Source: Winogradskyella undariae (lineage in GTDB: Bacteria > Bacteroidota > Bacteroidia > Flavobacteriales > Flavobacteriaceae). From it: a stretch of DNA of 64,000 bases. The stretch is from assembly GCF_013285155.1 (NCBI RefSeq), contig NZ_JABTEL010000003.1, positions 404,274 through 468,273 of the forward strand, written 5' to 3'. The position numbers were made by a program, and so were the translations under genes. Under the pieces are notes generated by a model that was not told the DNA's origin, made no database searches, and worked only from the letters and a program-made list of their open reading frames with translations. Positions 19,858 through 29,432 of the stretch are shown here, in pieces. The stretch's first letter is position 1, and every line of letters begins with the position of its first letter.

Positions 19858-19888
19858 TTGTTTATTCGGAAATATATAAATATGTTTA
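19858..19888 (+). promoter_or_regulatory. candidate promoter of the gldKLMN operon
   Basis: TTG at 19858-19860 is followed after 20 bases by TATGTTTA at 19881-19888, one base short of TAnnTTTG. It lies about 40 bases before the gldK ATG, after a 160-base gap from the previous gene. Confidence 0.45.
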
Positions 19889-19930
19889 CGACCTCAAAAA
19901 TAATAAGGACTAATTTAACCTAGAGTTACT

Positions 19931-21283
19931 ATGAATATTAAGAAGTTTATTTTACTAACCGCAGTACTACTTATGGTAGCCAGTTGTAATTCTGGAGACC
20001 GTGGACAATTAGTAGGCGTACAAGGTAAGCAGTGGCACCCAGAAAAGCCCTATGGAATGACATTGGTACCTGGAGGAGCATTTATTATGGGTAAATCAGA
20101 TGATGATTTAGCTGGAGTACAAGATGCCCCAACAAAAACAGCTACAGTTCGTGCATTTTATATGGATGAAACTGAGATTACAAATAGCGAGTATCGCCAA
20201 TTTGTAGAATGGGTAAGAGATTCAACGCTTAGATTAAAATTAGCTGAAATGGCTGACTTAGAAGGTAAAACACCAGGTAGTGGTGATATTGGAGAGTTTG
20301 CTTATTTAGATGCTGATCCAGAAAATCTTAATGCTTATGAAAGCTATATGGTTAATACCTATGGTAACGAGCAAAGGAAAATTAATCGTGACGCAGATTT
20401 AATCTTCAATACTGATGAGTATCCTGATGAATTATATGCAGAAGTAATGGACGGTATGTACTTACCATTAGAAGAATCTTATAATGGTCAACGTACTTGG
20501 GATGTTAAGCAATTTAAATTCCAGTATACTTACATGGATATTCAAAAAGCAGCGAAAGACAGAGGTTTAAAACGTTCTGAGGTTATTGTTCAACAAGAAG
20601 TTGAAATTTATCCAGACACAACTGCTTGGATTAGAGATTTTGCTTATTCTTATAATGAGCCAATGCATAATGATTATTTCTGGCATGATGCTTATGGAGA
20701 TTATCCTGTTGTAGGTGTATCTTGGAAACAAGCACAAGCTTTTTGTCAGTGGAGAACACAATATCATAATGCAGATAGAAAGAAAAGAGGACAACAAGCT
20801 GTAAACTCTTATAGATTACCATCTGAAGCAGAATGGGAGTATGCTGCTCGTGGAGGTTTACAAGGAGCAACTTACCCTTGGGGTGGACCTTACACCAAAA
20901 ATGACAGAGGTTGTTTTATGGCAAACTTTAAACCAATGAGAGGTGATTATGCAGCTGATCAAGCATTATATACAGTTGAAGCGGATTCTTATGATCCTAA
21001 TGATTTCAATTTATATAATATGGCTGGTAACGTTTCAGAATGGGTAAATGGTTCATACGATCCTGCATCATATGAATATGCTTCATCAATAAATCCAAAT
21101 GTAAATGATCCTGATAATGCACGTAAAGTCGTTAGAGGTGGATCTTGGAAAGATGTTGCTTATTACTTACAAGTAAGCTCAAGAGATTACGAATATGCAG
21201 ATTCTGCAAGAAGTTACATTGGATTCAGAACCGTACAAGATTATATGGGAACTGAAGTAACTCAAAACGCAGCAACAAACTAA
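19931..21283 (+). CDS. gldK: gliding motility / type IX secretion lipoprotein GldK
   Basis: A 450-residue outer-membrane-associated lipoprotein with lipobox cysteine C19 (MVASC). The rest is a formylglycine-generating-enzyme-like (FGE-sulfatase) fold: PGGAFIMGKSDDD near 50, DETEITNSEYRQF near 80, PVVGVSWKQAQAFCQWR near 260, RLPSEAEWEYAARGG near 300, and VVRGGSWKD near 400. GldK forms the periplasmic ring of the type IX secretion system with GldN. It is the first gene of gldKLMN in the standard order. Confidence 0.97.
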   Translation: MNIKKFILLTAVLLMVASCNSGDRGQLVGVQGKQWHPEKPYGMTLVPGGAFIMGKSDDDLAGVQDAPTKTATVRAFYMDETEITNSEYRQFVEWVRDSTLRLKLAEMADLEGKTPGSGDIGEFAYLDADPENLNAYESYMVNTYGNEQRKINRDADLIFNTDEYPDELYAEVMDGMYLPLEESYNGQRTWDVKQFKFQYTYMDIQKAAKDRGLKRSEVIVQQEVEIYPDTTAWIRDFAYSYNEPMHNDYFWHDAYGDYPVVGVSWKQAQAFCQWRTQYHNADRKKRGQQAVNSYRLPSEAEWEYAARGGLQGATYPWGGPYTKNDRGCFMANFKPMRGDYAADQALYTVEADSYDPNDFNLYNMAGNVSEWVNGSYDPASYEYASSINPNVNDPDNARKVVRGGSWKDVAYYLQVSSRDYEYADSARSYIGFRTVQDYMGTEVTQNAATN

Positions 21284-21361
21284 CTTAACTTTAACTTAAA
21301 TATTAATCCATAATGAGTATTAATTAACCAAGCTCATTAGAAAACAAAAAAACTTAAAATC

Positions 21362-22003
21362 ATGGCAAAAAAGAAATTATCAGTAATGAATATGGTCTAT
21401 GGACTAGGAGCAGCAATTGTAATTGTAGGTGCATTATTCAAAATTCAACACTGGCCTTACGGTTCAGCTATCCTTACATTAGGTATGGTTGTAGAAGCGC
21501 TTGTATTTATTATATCTGCTTTTGAAAAGCAAGGAGATGATTTAGATTGGTCATTAGTATACCCAGAATTAGCAGGAGGTGAATCTTTAGGAGGTAAAAA
21601 GAGCGTTAAAGCAATTGAAGAGCCAAAAGAAGCTGATGGTATGTTATCTAAAAAATTAGATAATTTATTAAAAGATGCTAAAATTGATGGTGCTCTTATG
21701 GCAAGCTTAGGAGATAGTATTAAAAACTTCGAAGGTGCTGCAAAAGGTATTTCTCCAACAGTAGATTCAATGGCTGCACAAAAGAAATATAGTGAAGAAA
21801 TGACTTTAGCTGCTGCACAAATGGAATCATTAAATAGTCTTTATAAAGTACAAGTTGATAGTGCAAACCGTCAAGCTGCAATTAATGAAGAAGCTGTAGA
21901 AAATGCAACTAAATTAAAAGAGCAAATGCAATCATTAGCGTCTAACTTATCATCTTTAAATGGTGTTTATGGAGGTATGTTAACTGCAATGAACAAAAAC
22001 TAA
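21362..22003 (+). CDS. gldL: gliding motility / type IX secretion motor protein GldL
   Basis: A 213-residue inner membrane protein with two N-terminal transmembrane helices (about residues 8-26 and 34-54, the first with MVYGLGAAIVIVGALFKI and the motif HWPYGS between them) and a long helical cytoplasmic part. The conserved Glu in the second helix (near residue 46, MVVEALVF) is the candidate proton-path residue. GldL forms the pentameric stator of the GldLM motor that uses the proton gradient to drive type IX secretion and gliding. Confidence 0.97.
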   Translation: MAKKKLSVMNMVYGLGAAIVIVGALFKIQHWPYGSAILTLGMVVEALVFIISAFEKQGDDLDWSLVYPELAGGESLGGKKSVKAIEEPKEADGMLSKKLDNLLKDAKIDGALMASLGDSIKNFEGAAKGISPTVDSMAAQKKYSEEMTLAAAQMESLNSLYKVQVDSANRQAAINEEAVENATKLKEQMQSLASNLSSLNGVYGGMLTAMNKN

Positions 22004-22053
22004 TTGGTTTTTATAATCATATTAATTAATAATAATTAAAAACTAATTAGAAA

Positions 22054-23634
22054 ATGGCAGGAGGAAAACAGTCCGCAAGACAAAAAATGATTAACCTGAT
22101 GTATTTGGTATTTATTGCAATGATTGCAATGACTGCAAGTAAGGAAATATTATCAGCATTTAGTCTTTTTGATAAGAAATTTGAAAACGCAAATGAATTA
22201 GCTGTAAATTCAAATACAACCTTATTAAAAGGTTTAGAAAAACAAGCAGAAGAAAAACCAAATGAATTTGGTGTAACGTATAATAATGCGAAAAAGATCA
22301 GTTCTTTATCTGATGAATTTTACACGTTTTTAGAAGTTCAAAAGAAAATGATTTTGGACAAAGGCGGATATGCAGAAGAGTATAAAGAAAAAGGACTATT
22401 GCCAGCTGAAAAGATGGATAAGGGTACTGTATTAGATGAAGCGTGGTTTACTGGAGACCGTTTAACAAAAAACGGTGATGAGTTTGTTGCTAGAATTGAA
22501 AAGTATAAATCAGATATTAGAAATGTTTTAGGTGAAGATGTAGCTTTTAATCCAGCGAAAGAAACACTTGAAGCCCGTTTTACTACTGCTGAAATGAAAG
22601 ACAAGGACGGTAATAACCAAAGTTGGTTAGAGTATAATTTTAAGAATTTTCCAGCTGTAGCATCATATACTAAGCTTACGGCTATGCAGAATGATATTAA
22701 AAGTACTGAAGCTAACCTTTACAATGTGTTTTTAGGTAACACAGTAGATGAAGTAACATCTTTGAAGAACTATACAGCTATTGTAATTCCAGATAAAAAT
22801 GCTTTTTTTGCAGGTGAAACATTTACAGGTAGAGTTGTTCTTGGTAAGTATGCTAACGTAATCCCAACTAAATTAAAAGTTGGAGATGACGAATTAGATT
22901 TAAATAGAGAAAATGCAATTGACTCTACAGGAGCTGCACGTATCGAATTTAAAGTAGGTAATGTTGGTGAGCATGATATTAAAGGTCAGTTTACTTTTTC
23001 AGAAAAAGGTCAAGATTTACCAATCGATTTTACAGGTCAATACGTAGTGGTACCAAGACCAAATTCTGCAACTATTTCTGCAGATAAGATGAACGTTGTT
23101 TATCGTGGTGTTGCTAACCCAATGACTATTTCTTTTGCAGGTGTTCCTGACAATAAAGTAAGAGCATCAGGTGCAGGTCTTAAGCCAGCAGGTAATGGTA
23201 AATATCTTATGAACCCTGGTTCTGGTAGAGAAGTAACAATTAGTGTTACTGCTACATTAGACGATGGATCTCCAGCAAGTGATAAAAAGACATTTAGAAT
23301 TAAAGATATCCCTCAACCTACTGGTACTATTTCTGGTAAAGATGGTTTAGTTAAATTACCTAAACGTAACCTAGAAATAGGTACAATTGGTGCTAAATTG
23401 GATGATTTTGTATTCGATTTACCTATAAGTGTAACTTCATTTAAAGTTAAGGTTCCTGGTCAACCAACAGTTATTGTTGCAGGTACTAAAATGAATAGCC
23501 AAGCTAAATCAGCAATTGGTAGAGCACGTTCTGGTGATGTTGTTACTATCTTTGATATTAAAGCTAAGATTACAGGTAATTCTAGTTATAACTTAAAAGG
23601 TGTATCACCTATAGCTGTAGAGGTTTCTAACTAA
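22054..23634 (+). CDS. gldM: gliding motility / type IX secretion motor protein GldM
   Basis: A 526-residue protein with one transmembrane helix near the N-terminus (residues 11-31, MINLMYLVFIAMIAMTASKE) and a large periplasmic region of four domains. GldM dimers thread into the GldL pentamer and reach across the periplasm to the GldKN ring. The gene follows gldL by 50 bases and precedes gldN by 61. Confidence 0.97.
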   Translation: MAGGKQSARQKMINLMYLVFIAMIAMTASKEILSAFSLFDKKFENANELAVNSNTTLLKGLEKQAEEKPNEFGVTYNNAKKISSLSDEFYTFLEVQKKMILDKGGYAEEYKEKGLLPAEKMDKGTVLDEAWFTGDRLTKNGDEFVARIEKYKSDIRNVLGEDVAFNPAKETLEARFTTAEMKDKDGNNQSWLEYNFKNFPAVASYTKLTAMQNDIKSTEANLYNVFLGNTVDEVTSLKNYTAIVIPDKNAFFAGETFTGRVVLGKYANVIPTKLKVGDDELDLNRENAIDSTGAARIEFKVGNVGEHDIKGQFTFSEKGQDLPIDFTGQYVVVPRPNSATISADKMNVVYRGVANPMTISFAGVPDNKVRASGAGLKPAGNGKYLMNPGSGREVTISVTATLDDGSPASDKKTFRIKDIPQPTGTISGKDGLVKLPKRNLEIGTIGAKLDDFVFDLPISVTSFKVKVPGQPTVIVAGTKMNSQAKSAIGRARSGDVVTIFDIKAKITGNSSYNLKGVSPIAVEVSN

Positions 23635-23695
23635 TTAAAATATTTAATAGGTTATTATCCTTAAAAGAAAATCCCAAATTATAATAAAAAATAAG

Positions 23696-24607
23696 ATGAA
23701 TTTAAAAAGCTTTTTATGTATAGGAATAGGTGTATTAGCCGCAAACACTATGTTTGCTCAAGCTAATATCCTAAATGCAAAAATACCTGAAGAAATAGGT
23801 ATGAAAACTGAAGCCCAGTTACTTCTAGATAACGACAAGCCTTTAGAATATGGATATGTTGGAGATAGAGATATCTTATTTTCTAAAATGACTTGGGAAA
23901 AGATTGTTTTAGATGAACGCGCTAACTTTCCTTTATATTTTCCAATAGAAGATAATTTAGGTGAAGATAGAAAGTCTTTATACATGGTGTTAATGCAAAG
24001 TATTAATGACGGTATTATACCAAAGGTATATGCTGATCCATACTTTACAGAAGAACGTACTATGGAAGATCTTGCTCCTTCATTAAGGAAAGAGGAAATT
24101 ACTAATGAAGGAATTGATTGGATGAACGCCGAAGGTGTTTCAGACACATCTTTAATTCCTGAAGAGTATGTGATTCGTAGAGAGATCGGACCTGCAGATA
24201 TTAATTCTTATTTAATAAAAGGATTATGGTATTTTGATAAACGTCAAGGTGAATTAAAATATCGTATATTAGGTATTGCTCCTGCAGCACCAGATGTTAA
24301 CTTTATTGATTCTGATGATGAAGCTAATAAAGAACCTATCGGATTATTTTGGGTATTTTATCCAGAAATAAGAGAGATTCTTCATGATGCTAAAGCATTC
24401 AACAATAAGAATAGCGCTGTGCCATTATCTTTCGATCATTTATTAAATAGTAGACGTTTCAGTGGAGTTATCTACAAAGAAGCTAATATTTATGGTGATA
24501 GAGAAGTAAAGGATTATGTTGCAGAAAATTCATTAATGCAACTATTAGAATCTGAACGTATCAAGGATAGAATTAGAAACTTTGAACAAGATATGTGGAG
24601 CTATTAA
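23696..24607 (+). CDS. gldN: gliding motility / type IX secretion protein GldN
   Basis: A 303-residue periplasmic protein with a signal peptide (about residues 1-22, ending MFAQA). Typical GldN stretches are present: SKMTWEKIVLDERANFPLYF near 62 and a C-terminal DRIRNFEQDMWSY. It binds GldK to form the periplasmic ring of the type IX system. It is the last gene of the cluster and is followed by a strong terminator. Confidence 0.96.
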   Translation: MNLKSFLCIGIGVLAANTMFAQANILNAKIPEEIGMKTEAQLLLDNDKPLEYGYVGDRDILFSKMTWEKIVLDERANFPLYFPIEDNLGEDRKSLYMVLMQSINDGIIPKVYADPYFTEERTMEDLAPSLRKEEITNEGIDWMNAEGVSDTSLIPEEYVIRREIGPADINSYLIKGLWYFDKRQGELKYRILGIAPAAPDVNFIDSDDEANKEPIGLFWVFYPEIREILHDAKAFNNKNSAVPLSFDHLLNSRRFSGVIYKEANIYGDREVKDYVAENSLMQLLESERIKDRIRNFEQDMWSY

Positions 24608-24630
24608 TTAGCTTAACATAAAAGATATAA

Positions 24631-24658
24631 ACGCCCACTTTTTAAGTGGGCGTTTTTT
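24631..24658 (+). terminator. terminator of gldKLMN
   Basis: ACGCCCACTT (24631-24640) pairs with AAGTGGGCGT (24644-24653), with a short loop, followed by six T. It lies 24 bases after the gldN stop. Confidence 0.92.
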
Positions 24659-24740
24659 ATTTATAAATATTTCAGTCATATTTTTTTAATTATAAAACAA
24701 AAATAGACTACCACCTGTACAGTAATGACTAACATTTATT

Positions 24741-24748
24741 TACTTTTG
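24741..24748 (+). promoter_or_regulatory. -7 box TACTTTTG directly before an ATG
   Basis: TACTTTTG fits TAnnTTTG exactly and ends 5 bases before the ATG at 24754. With a usual distance to the start point, transcription would begin at or within a few bases of the start codon, giving a leaderless mRNA. Confidence 0.55.
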
Positions 24749-24753
24749 TAACT

Positions 24754-25797
24754 ATGAAAGAAGTTAATTATATTGTTGTAGGCTGTGGTTTAGCTAGCAT
24801 ATCGTTTTGTGAAGAATTAAGAGCCAATAACAAGACTTTTATTGTGTTTGATGATCAATCACAGAAATCTTCTGTAGTTGCAGCAGGCTTATATAATCCT
24901 GTTATTTTAAAACGTTTTTCAGCCGTTTGGAAAGCAAAAGAACAATTAGCATTGTCTGCTCCACGTTATGCTAAAATTGAGAACGATTTAAATATAAAAT
25001 TCGATTATAGGTTACCTATTTTAAGACGTTTTACTTCTATTCAAGAACAAAATAAATGGTTTAGTGCTTCAGATAAACCGTTATTAGAGCTTTATCTATC
25101 TACTAATCTTGTAAAAAATAACAATTCTTTTGTAGATGCTAACTTTGGATTCGGTGAAGTTTTGCATGCAGGACGTTTAGATACAGAAACACTCATTACA
25201 AATTATAGACATTTTTTAATAACTAACGATAGTTTTATTGGCACTTCTTTTGTTCATGATAAGATGGAGTTTGTAGATGAAGAGATTCATTATGAAAACA
25301 TAAAAACAAAGCAGATTGTATTTGCAGAAGGATTTGGAGTAAAGAATAACCCTTATTTTCATAATATACCACTTGCGGGTTCTAAAGGAGAAATATTAAA
25401 GATAAAAGCACCAGATTTAAAAATTGATTATGCTATAAAATCCTCAGTATTTGTAATTCCATTAGGTGATGATTTGTATAATGTTGGTGCGACGTATAAT
25501 AATGAAGATAAAACAAATACACCTACAGAATTAGCTAAAGAAGAGCTGATTTCTAAATTAAAAACCTTTATCACTTGCGATTTCGAAATTATAGAACACA
25601 TCGCAGGTGTTAGACCAACGGTTAAAGATCGTAGACCTTTAGTTGGTAGACATGCTCAATATAAAAATTTATATGTACTTAATGGTTTAGGAACAAGAGG
25701 CGTTATGATTGCACCTTATGTTTCTAATCAATTATTTAGGTTAATTGAACATGGTGAAGACTTAGAAAATGAAATAGATATTTCGCGCTTTAATTAA
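24754..25797 (+). CDS. FAD-dependent oxidoreductase of the D-amino-acid-oxidase family
   Basis: A 347-residue flavoprotein. The N-terminal FAD-binding Rossmann motif is present with slight variation (VVGCGLASISFCEEL, residues 8-22), followed by an acidic end of the second strand (FDDQS near 31). The C-terminal part has the FAD-contacting segment GVRPTVKDRRPLVG near 289 and GTRGVMIAP near 320. The family includes glycine oxidase, D-amino acid oxidases and MnmC-type enzymes, but the substrate cannot be told. The gene lies between gldN and a DUF983 gene, a placement I recall from other Flavobacteriaceae. Confidence 0.85.
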   Translation: MKEVNYIVVGCGLASISFCEELRANNKTFIVFDDQSQKSSVVAAGLYNPVILKRFSAVWKAKEQLALSAPRYAKIENDLNIKFDYRLPILRRFTSIQEQNKWFSASDKPLLELYLSTNLVKNNNSFVDANFGFGEVLHAGRLDTETLITNYRHFLITNDSFIGTSFVHDKMEFVDEEIHYENIKTKQIVFAEGFGVKNNPYFHNIPLAGSKGEILKIKAPDLKIDYAIKSSVFVIPLGDDLYNVGATYNNEDKTNTPTELAKEELISKLKTFITCDFEIIEHIAGVRPTVKDRRPLVGRHAQYKNLYVLNGLGTRGVMIAPYVSNQLFRLIEHGEDLENEIDISRFN

Positions 25798-26199
25798 TTA
25801 AAGCGTTTTATTTTTTGATTTTTCGACTAAATCCTTATCGTAACTCATAAAAATGTTTATCCATATATTACGAGATAACCTCATAATAACAGGCATAAAA
25901 GCAATTAATGTTACTACAATTGCAACAAATGCTGTGGTTAAAGAAAGTTCTAGAATTACAAAAGTTATAATGAAAGCTGCAACTGCAAATGCTACTGCTA
26001 CTGCATAACTTACGTACATAGAGCCGTAGAAAAAAGAAGGTTCTATTTCATATTTTGTGTGACAATGAGAACATTCTTTGTGCATTTTAACAACATCTGT
26101 AAGTACATAAGGATTTTTATTAATGTACATAGATTCTTGGTGACATTTAGGACAAGCACCAAAAAGAATACTATAAAGTTTCATTCCTTTTCTAATCAT
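25798..26199 (-). CDS. DUF983 family membrane protein
   Basis: A protein of about 133 residues with an N-terminal zinc-ribbon-like part (CPKCHQ near residue 16, then CSHCHTKY near 45) and two hydrophobic helices (about 63-82 and 85-105), the plan of DUF983. Function is unknown. The start is taken at the ATG at 26199 (MIRKGMKLYS). The frame is open further to a TTG at 26235, but that lies directly beneath a -7 promoter box. It converges with the oxidoreductase gene, sharing the stop-codon boundary. Confidence 0.8.
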   Translation of the reverse strand: MIRKGMKLYSILFGACPKCHQESMYINKNPYVLTDVVKMHKECSHCHTKYEIEPSFFYGSMYVSYAVAVAFAVAAFIITFVILELSLTTAFVAIVVTLIAFMPVIMRLSRNIWINIFMSYDKDLVEKSKNKTL

Positions 26200-26237
26200 A
26201 ACTAAAACCTTTATTTTTGCGCTTTTTACAAGCAAGG

Positions 26238-26245
26238 CAAAGATA
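26238..26245 (-). promoter_or_regulatory. -7 box TATCTTTG for the DUF983 gene
   Basis: The complement of 26238-26245 reads TATCTTTG, matching TAnnTTTG, about 40 bases before the chosen ATG. A TTG is present upstream (complement of CAA at 26271-26273) but at 25 bases, longer than usual. Confidence 0.5.
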
Positions 26246-26311
26246 AAATTTTATTGCTTACTCACTGTAACAATTGTAACTCAAAAAGCAATTGAATTAT
26301 TTATAAAACTT

Positions 26312-28222
26312 ATGCTAAACATTCACAATCTTTCTATATCATTTCAAGGAGAATATCTATTTGAAGAAATCACTTTTAAACTAGGTCCTGGAGATCGTAT
26401 TGGTTTAATCGGTAAAAATGGAGCTGGTAAATCTACCATGCTTAAAATTTTATCTAAAGAACAAGAACCAGATACGGGGCAAATTGCTGCAGATAAAGAT
26501 ATGCGAATCGGATTCTTAAAACAGGATATTGATTTCGATTTAGGGAAAACGGTTCTAGAAGAATCATATGAAGCATTCAAAGAAATTAAAGAATGTGAAA
26601 CGAAACTCGAAGAGATAAATATTCAATTAGCAGAACGAACAGATTACGAAAGTGAATCTTATCATCAATTGATGATCGATTTAAACGATATTCAGCATAA
26701 ATACGAAATATTAGGAGGTTATAATTATCAAGGAGAAACGGAAAAAATCCTTCAAGGTTTAGGATTTAAGCGTGAAGATTTTGATAAACTTACCGATACA
26801 TTTTCTGGTGGTTGGAGAATGCGTATTGAATTAGCAAAGCTTCTTTTACAGAATAATGATTTACTTTTATTAGATGAGCCTACTAACCACTTGGATATCG
26901 AATCGATTATTTGGTTAGAGAACTTTTTAAAAGGTTACAGCGGAGCCGTTGTAATTGTATCTCACGATAAAATGTTTTTAGATAATGTAACCAATCGTAC
27001 TATTGAAATTTCATTAGGACGTATTTATGATTATAGCAAGCCTTACTCACAATTTTTAGTGTTACGTAAGGAAATGAAAACACAACAATTAGCAGCTCAA
27101 AAAAATCAAGAAAAACAAATTCAGCAAACTGAAAAGTTGATTGAGAAATTTAGAGCTAAAGCTTCTAAAGCAACAATGGCACAATCTTTAATTAAAAAAT
27201 TAGATAAGATTGATCGTATTGAAGTTGATGAAGATGATAATAGTGTAATGACTTTAAGTTTTCCTGTTTCTGTAACACCAGGAAAAGTGGTTGTTGAAAT
27301 TGATAACATATCCAAAAAATATGGTGATTTACAGGTTTTAAATAAAGTAAACTTAGCGGTTCCTAGAAATATGAAAACAGCTTTTGTTGGTCAGAATGGT
27401 CAAGGGAAGTCTACATTGGCTAAGATTATTGTAGGTGATATTGAGCACGAAGGAAATTTAAACCTAGGGCATAATGTACAAATTGGTTATTTCGCACAGA
27501 ATCAAGCAGAATATTTAGACGGTAACAAAACTGTTTTAGATACGATGATAGATGCCGCTAATGAAACCAATAGAAGTAAGGTTAGAGATATTTTAGGATC
27601 ATTTTTATTTAGAGGATCTGAGGCTGAAAAATATGTTAGAGTACTTTCGGGTGGTGAACGTAACCGTTTAGCTTTGGCTAAATTATTGTTGCAACCTTTA
27701 AATGTGCTTATAATGGATGAGCCAACCAATCACTTAGATATTAAATCTAAAAATGTTTTAAAAATAGCTCTACAGAATTTTGAAGGGACTTTAATTTTAG
27801 TATCTCACGATAGGGATTTTCTACAAGGATTAACAGATACAGTTTACGAATTTAAAGATCAAAATATTAAACAATACTTAGGTGATATTGATTTTTACTT
27901 AGAACAACGTAATCTTGAGAATTTAAGAGAAGCTGAAAAAAGGACGGTAATTGCAAATAAGCCTAAAGAAAGCAATAAGCAGAATTACGAAGACCAAAAG
28001 AAATTAAAATCTTTAAATAACAAGTTGAGTAATATTGAATCTAAAATCAATCAACTTGAAAAAGATATAGAAGCTGATGACGCTAAGCTTGCTTCAGATT
28101 ACGATAAGACAGCTTCAGACCCTAAATTTTTTGATGCTTATCAAACAAAGAAAAAATCTTTAGATAAATTATTAAATGATTGGGAGTTGGTTCAAGCAGA
28201 TTTAGATAAGTTTTCTTCTTAA
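26312..28222 (+). CDS. ABC-F family ATPase (Uup/EttA-like)
   Basis: A 636-residue cytoplasmic protein with two ABC domains and no membrane part. Domain 1: Walker A GKNGAGKST near 36, signature SGGWRMR near 165, Walker B LLLDEPTNHLD near 189. Domain 2: Walker A GQNGQGKST near 360, signature LSGGERNRLA near 450, Walker B LIMDEPTNHLD near 470. The linker between the domains (about 245-310) is the helical arm typical of the family. The tail from about 545 is a coiled coil, as in Uup. ABC-F proteins act on the ribosome or on DNA structures; which of these applies is not clear. Confidence 0.93.
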   Translation: MLNIHNLSISFQGEYLFEEITFKLGPGDRIGLIGKNGAGKSTMLKILSKEQEPDTGQIAADKDMRIGFLKQDIDFDLGKTVLEESYEAFKEIKECETKLEEINIQLAERTDYESESYHQLMIDLNDIQHKYEILGGYNYQGETEKILQGLGFKREDFDKLTDTFSGGWRMRIELAKLLLQNNDLLLLDEPTNHLDIESIIWLENFLKGYSGAVVIVSHDKMFLDNVTNRTIEISLGRIYDYSKPYSQFLVLRKEMKTQQLAAQKNQEKQIQQTEKLIEKFRAKASKATMAQSLIKKLDKIDRIEVDEDDNSVMTLSFPVSVTPGKVVVEIDNISKKYGDLQVLNKVNLAVPRNMKTAFVGQNGQGKSTLAKIIVGDIEHEGNLNLGHNVQIGYFAQNQAEYLDGNKTVLDTMIDAANETNRSKVRDILGSFLFRGSEAEKYVRVLSGGERNRLALAKLLLQPLNVLIMDEPTNHLDIKSKNVLKIALQNFEGTLILVSHDRDFLQGLTDTVYEFKDQNIKQYLGDIDFYLEQRNLENLREAEKRTVIANKPKESNKQNYEDQKKLKSLNNKLSNIESKINQLEKDIEADDAKLASDYDKTASDPKFFDAYQTKKKSLDKLLNDWELVQADLDKFSS

Positions 28223-28243
28223 GTATTAAGATTATTTTAACGT

Positions 28244-28270
28244 TTGCACTTCACTATAAAGTTAGTTTTG
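28244..28270 (+). promoter_or_regulatory. promoter of the RND efflux operon
   Basis: TTG at 28244-28246 and TAGTTTTG at 28263-28270 are 16 bases apart. The first gene of the efflux operon starts 25 bases after the -7 box. Confidence 0.55.
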
Positions 28271-28295
28271 TAAAATACTTACGACTTTAAGCTTT

Positions 28296-29432
28296 ATGTT
28301 GAGAAAAATTATTTTATCCGTTATCGGAGTTGCATTAATTGTTGGTGCATTTTTAGTAGCTAATTATCTAATTGATAATAAGCACAAACCAAAACCTGTA
28401 ATACCAAAGGTTGTTAAAACAGTACTTGTAGAAACCGTAAAGAACAAAACTGTTCCTATAGTGATTTCTGCAAATGGTAATTTGGTAGCTAAACAACGGG
28501 TAGAATTATATTCTGAAGTTCAAGGTATTTTTAAAACGGGGTCTAAATTATTTAAACCAGGTCAGAAATTTAATAAGGGTGAAGCGCTTATTCGCATAGA
28601 TGCCTCTGAATATTATGCAAGCGTTCAATCTGCAAAAAGTGATTTATATAATAGTATCGCTGCTATTATGCCAGATTTAAGATTAGACTTTCCTGAAGTA
28701 TTTCAAAAATGGCAGGACTATTTAAATGGGTATAATTTAAATAAAACAACACCGAAACTACCTGAAATTGTAGAAGAGAAAGAAAATTATTTTATAACAG
28801 GTCGTGGCATTGTAAGCGCTTATTACAATGTAAAAAACTTAGAACAACGTTTAACAAAATATAGAATTATAGCCCCTTTTTCAGGGATTTTAACAGAAGC
28901 CTTAATTACTGAAGGAACTTTTGTTAGAAGTGGTCAGCAGTTGGGTGAGTTCATTAATCCTTCTGTCTATGAAATGGAAGTTGCAATAAGTAAATCTTTT
29001 GCAGATATTTTAAAGGAAGGAGAAAGCGTAACGCTAACGAGCTTAGATAACACCAAGCAATATGAAGCTAAAGTGTCTCGTGTTAATGGAAGCATTGATG
29101 CAACGACACAAACAATTACAGTTTATATTGAAGTAAAACATGATGACCTTAAAGAAGGTATGTATCTTGAAGCACAACTTAATGCTGAAAAAGTAGAAGA
29201 TGCAATAGAAATAGATCGAAACTTATTATTAGATAGCGAAGAGGTTTATGTCGTTAGAGATAGCCTATTAGATGTGATTTCTGTAAAACCAGTTCATTTT
29301 TCTGATGAAAAGGTTGTTTTAAAGAATGTACCAGATGGTACTATAATTTTAAGAAAACCAGTACCTGGTGCTTATGCTGGTATGCATGTTAAGGCAGCTA
29401 CTAATCCTACAAATACTGATTCTATTCCATAA
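28296..29432 (+). CDS. RND efflux periplasmic adaptor (membrane fusion protein)
   Basis: A 378-residue protein with an N-terminal anchor helix (about residues 5-27). The two halves of a biotinyl-lipoyl domain (VELYSEVQGIFK near 68 and YRIIAPFSGILTEALITEG near 190) flank a helical hairpin, followed by beta-barrel domains (GTFVRSGQQLGEF near 207). It links an inner-membrane RND pump to an outer-membrane channel. Its stop codon overlaps the pump's start (TAATG). Confidence 0.92.
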   Translation: MLRKIILSVIGVALIVGAFLVANYLIDNKHKPKPVIPKVVKTVLVETVKNKTVPIVISANGNLVAKQRVELYSEVQGIFKTGSKLFKPGQKFNKGEALIRIDASEYYASVQSAKSDLYNSIAAIMPDLRLDFPEVFQKWQDYLNGYNLNKTTPKLPEIVEEKENYFITGRGIVSAYYNVKNLEQRLTKYRIIAPFSGILTEALITEGTFVRSGQQLGEFINPSVYEMEVAISKSFADILKEGESVTLTSLDNTKQYEAKVSRVNGSIDATTQTITVYIEVKHDDLKEGMYLEAQLNAEKVEDAIEIDRNLLLDSEEVYVVRDSLLDVISVKPVHFSDEKVVLKNVPDGTIILRKPVPGAYAGMHVKAATNPTNTDSIP

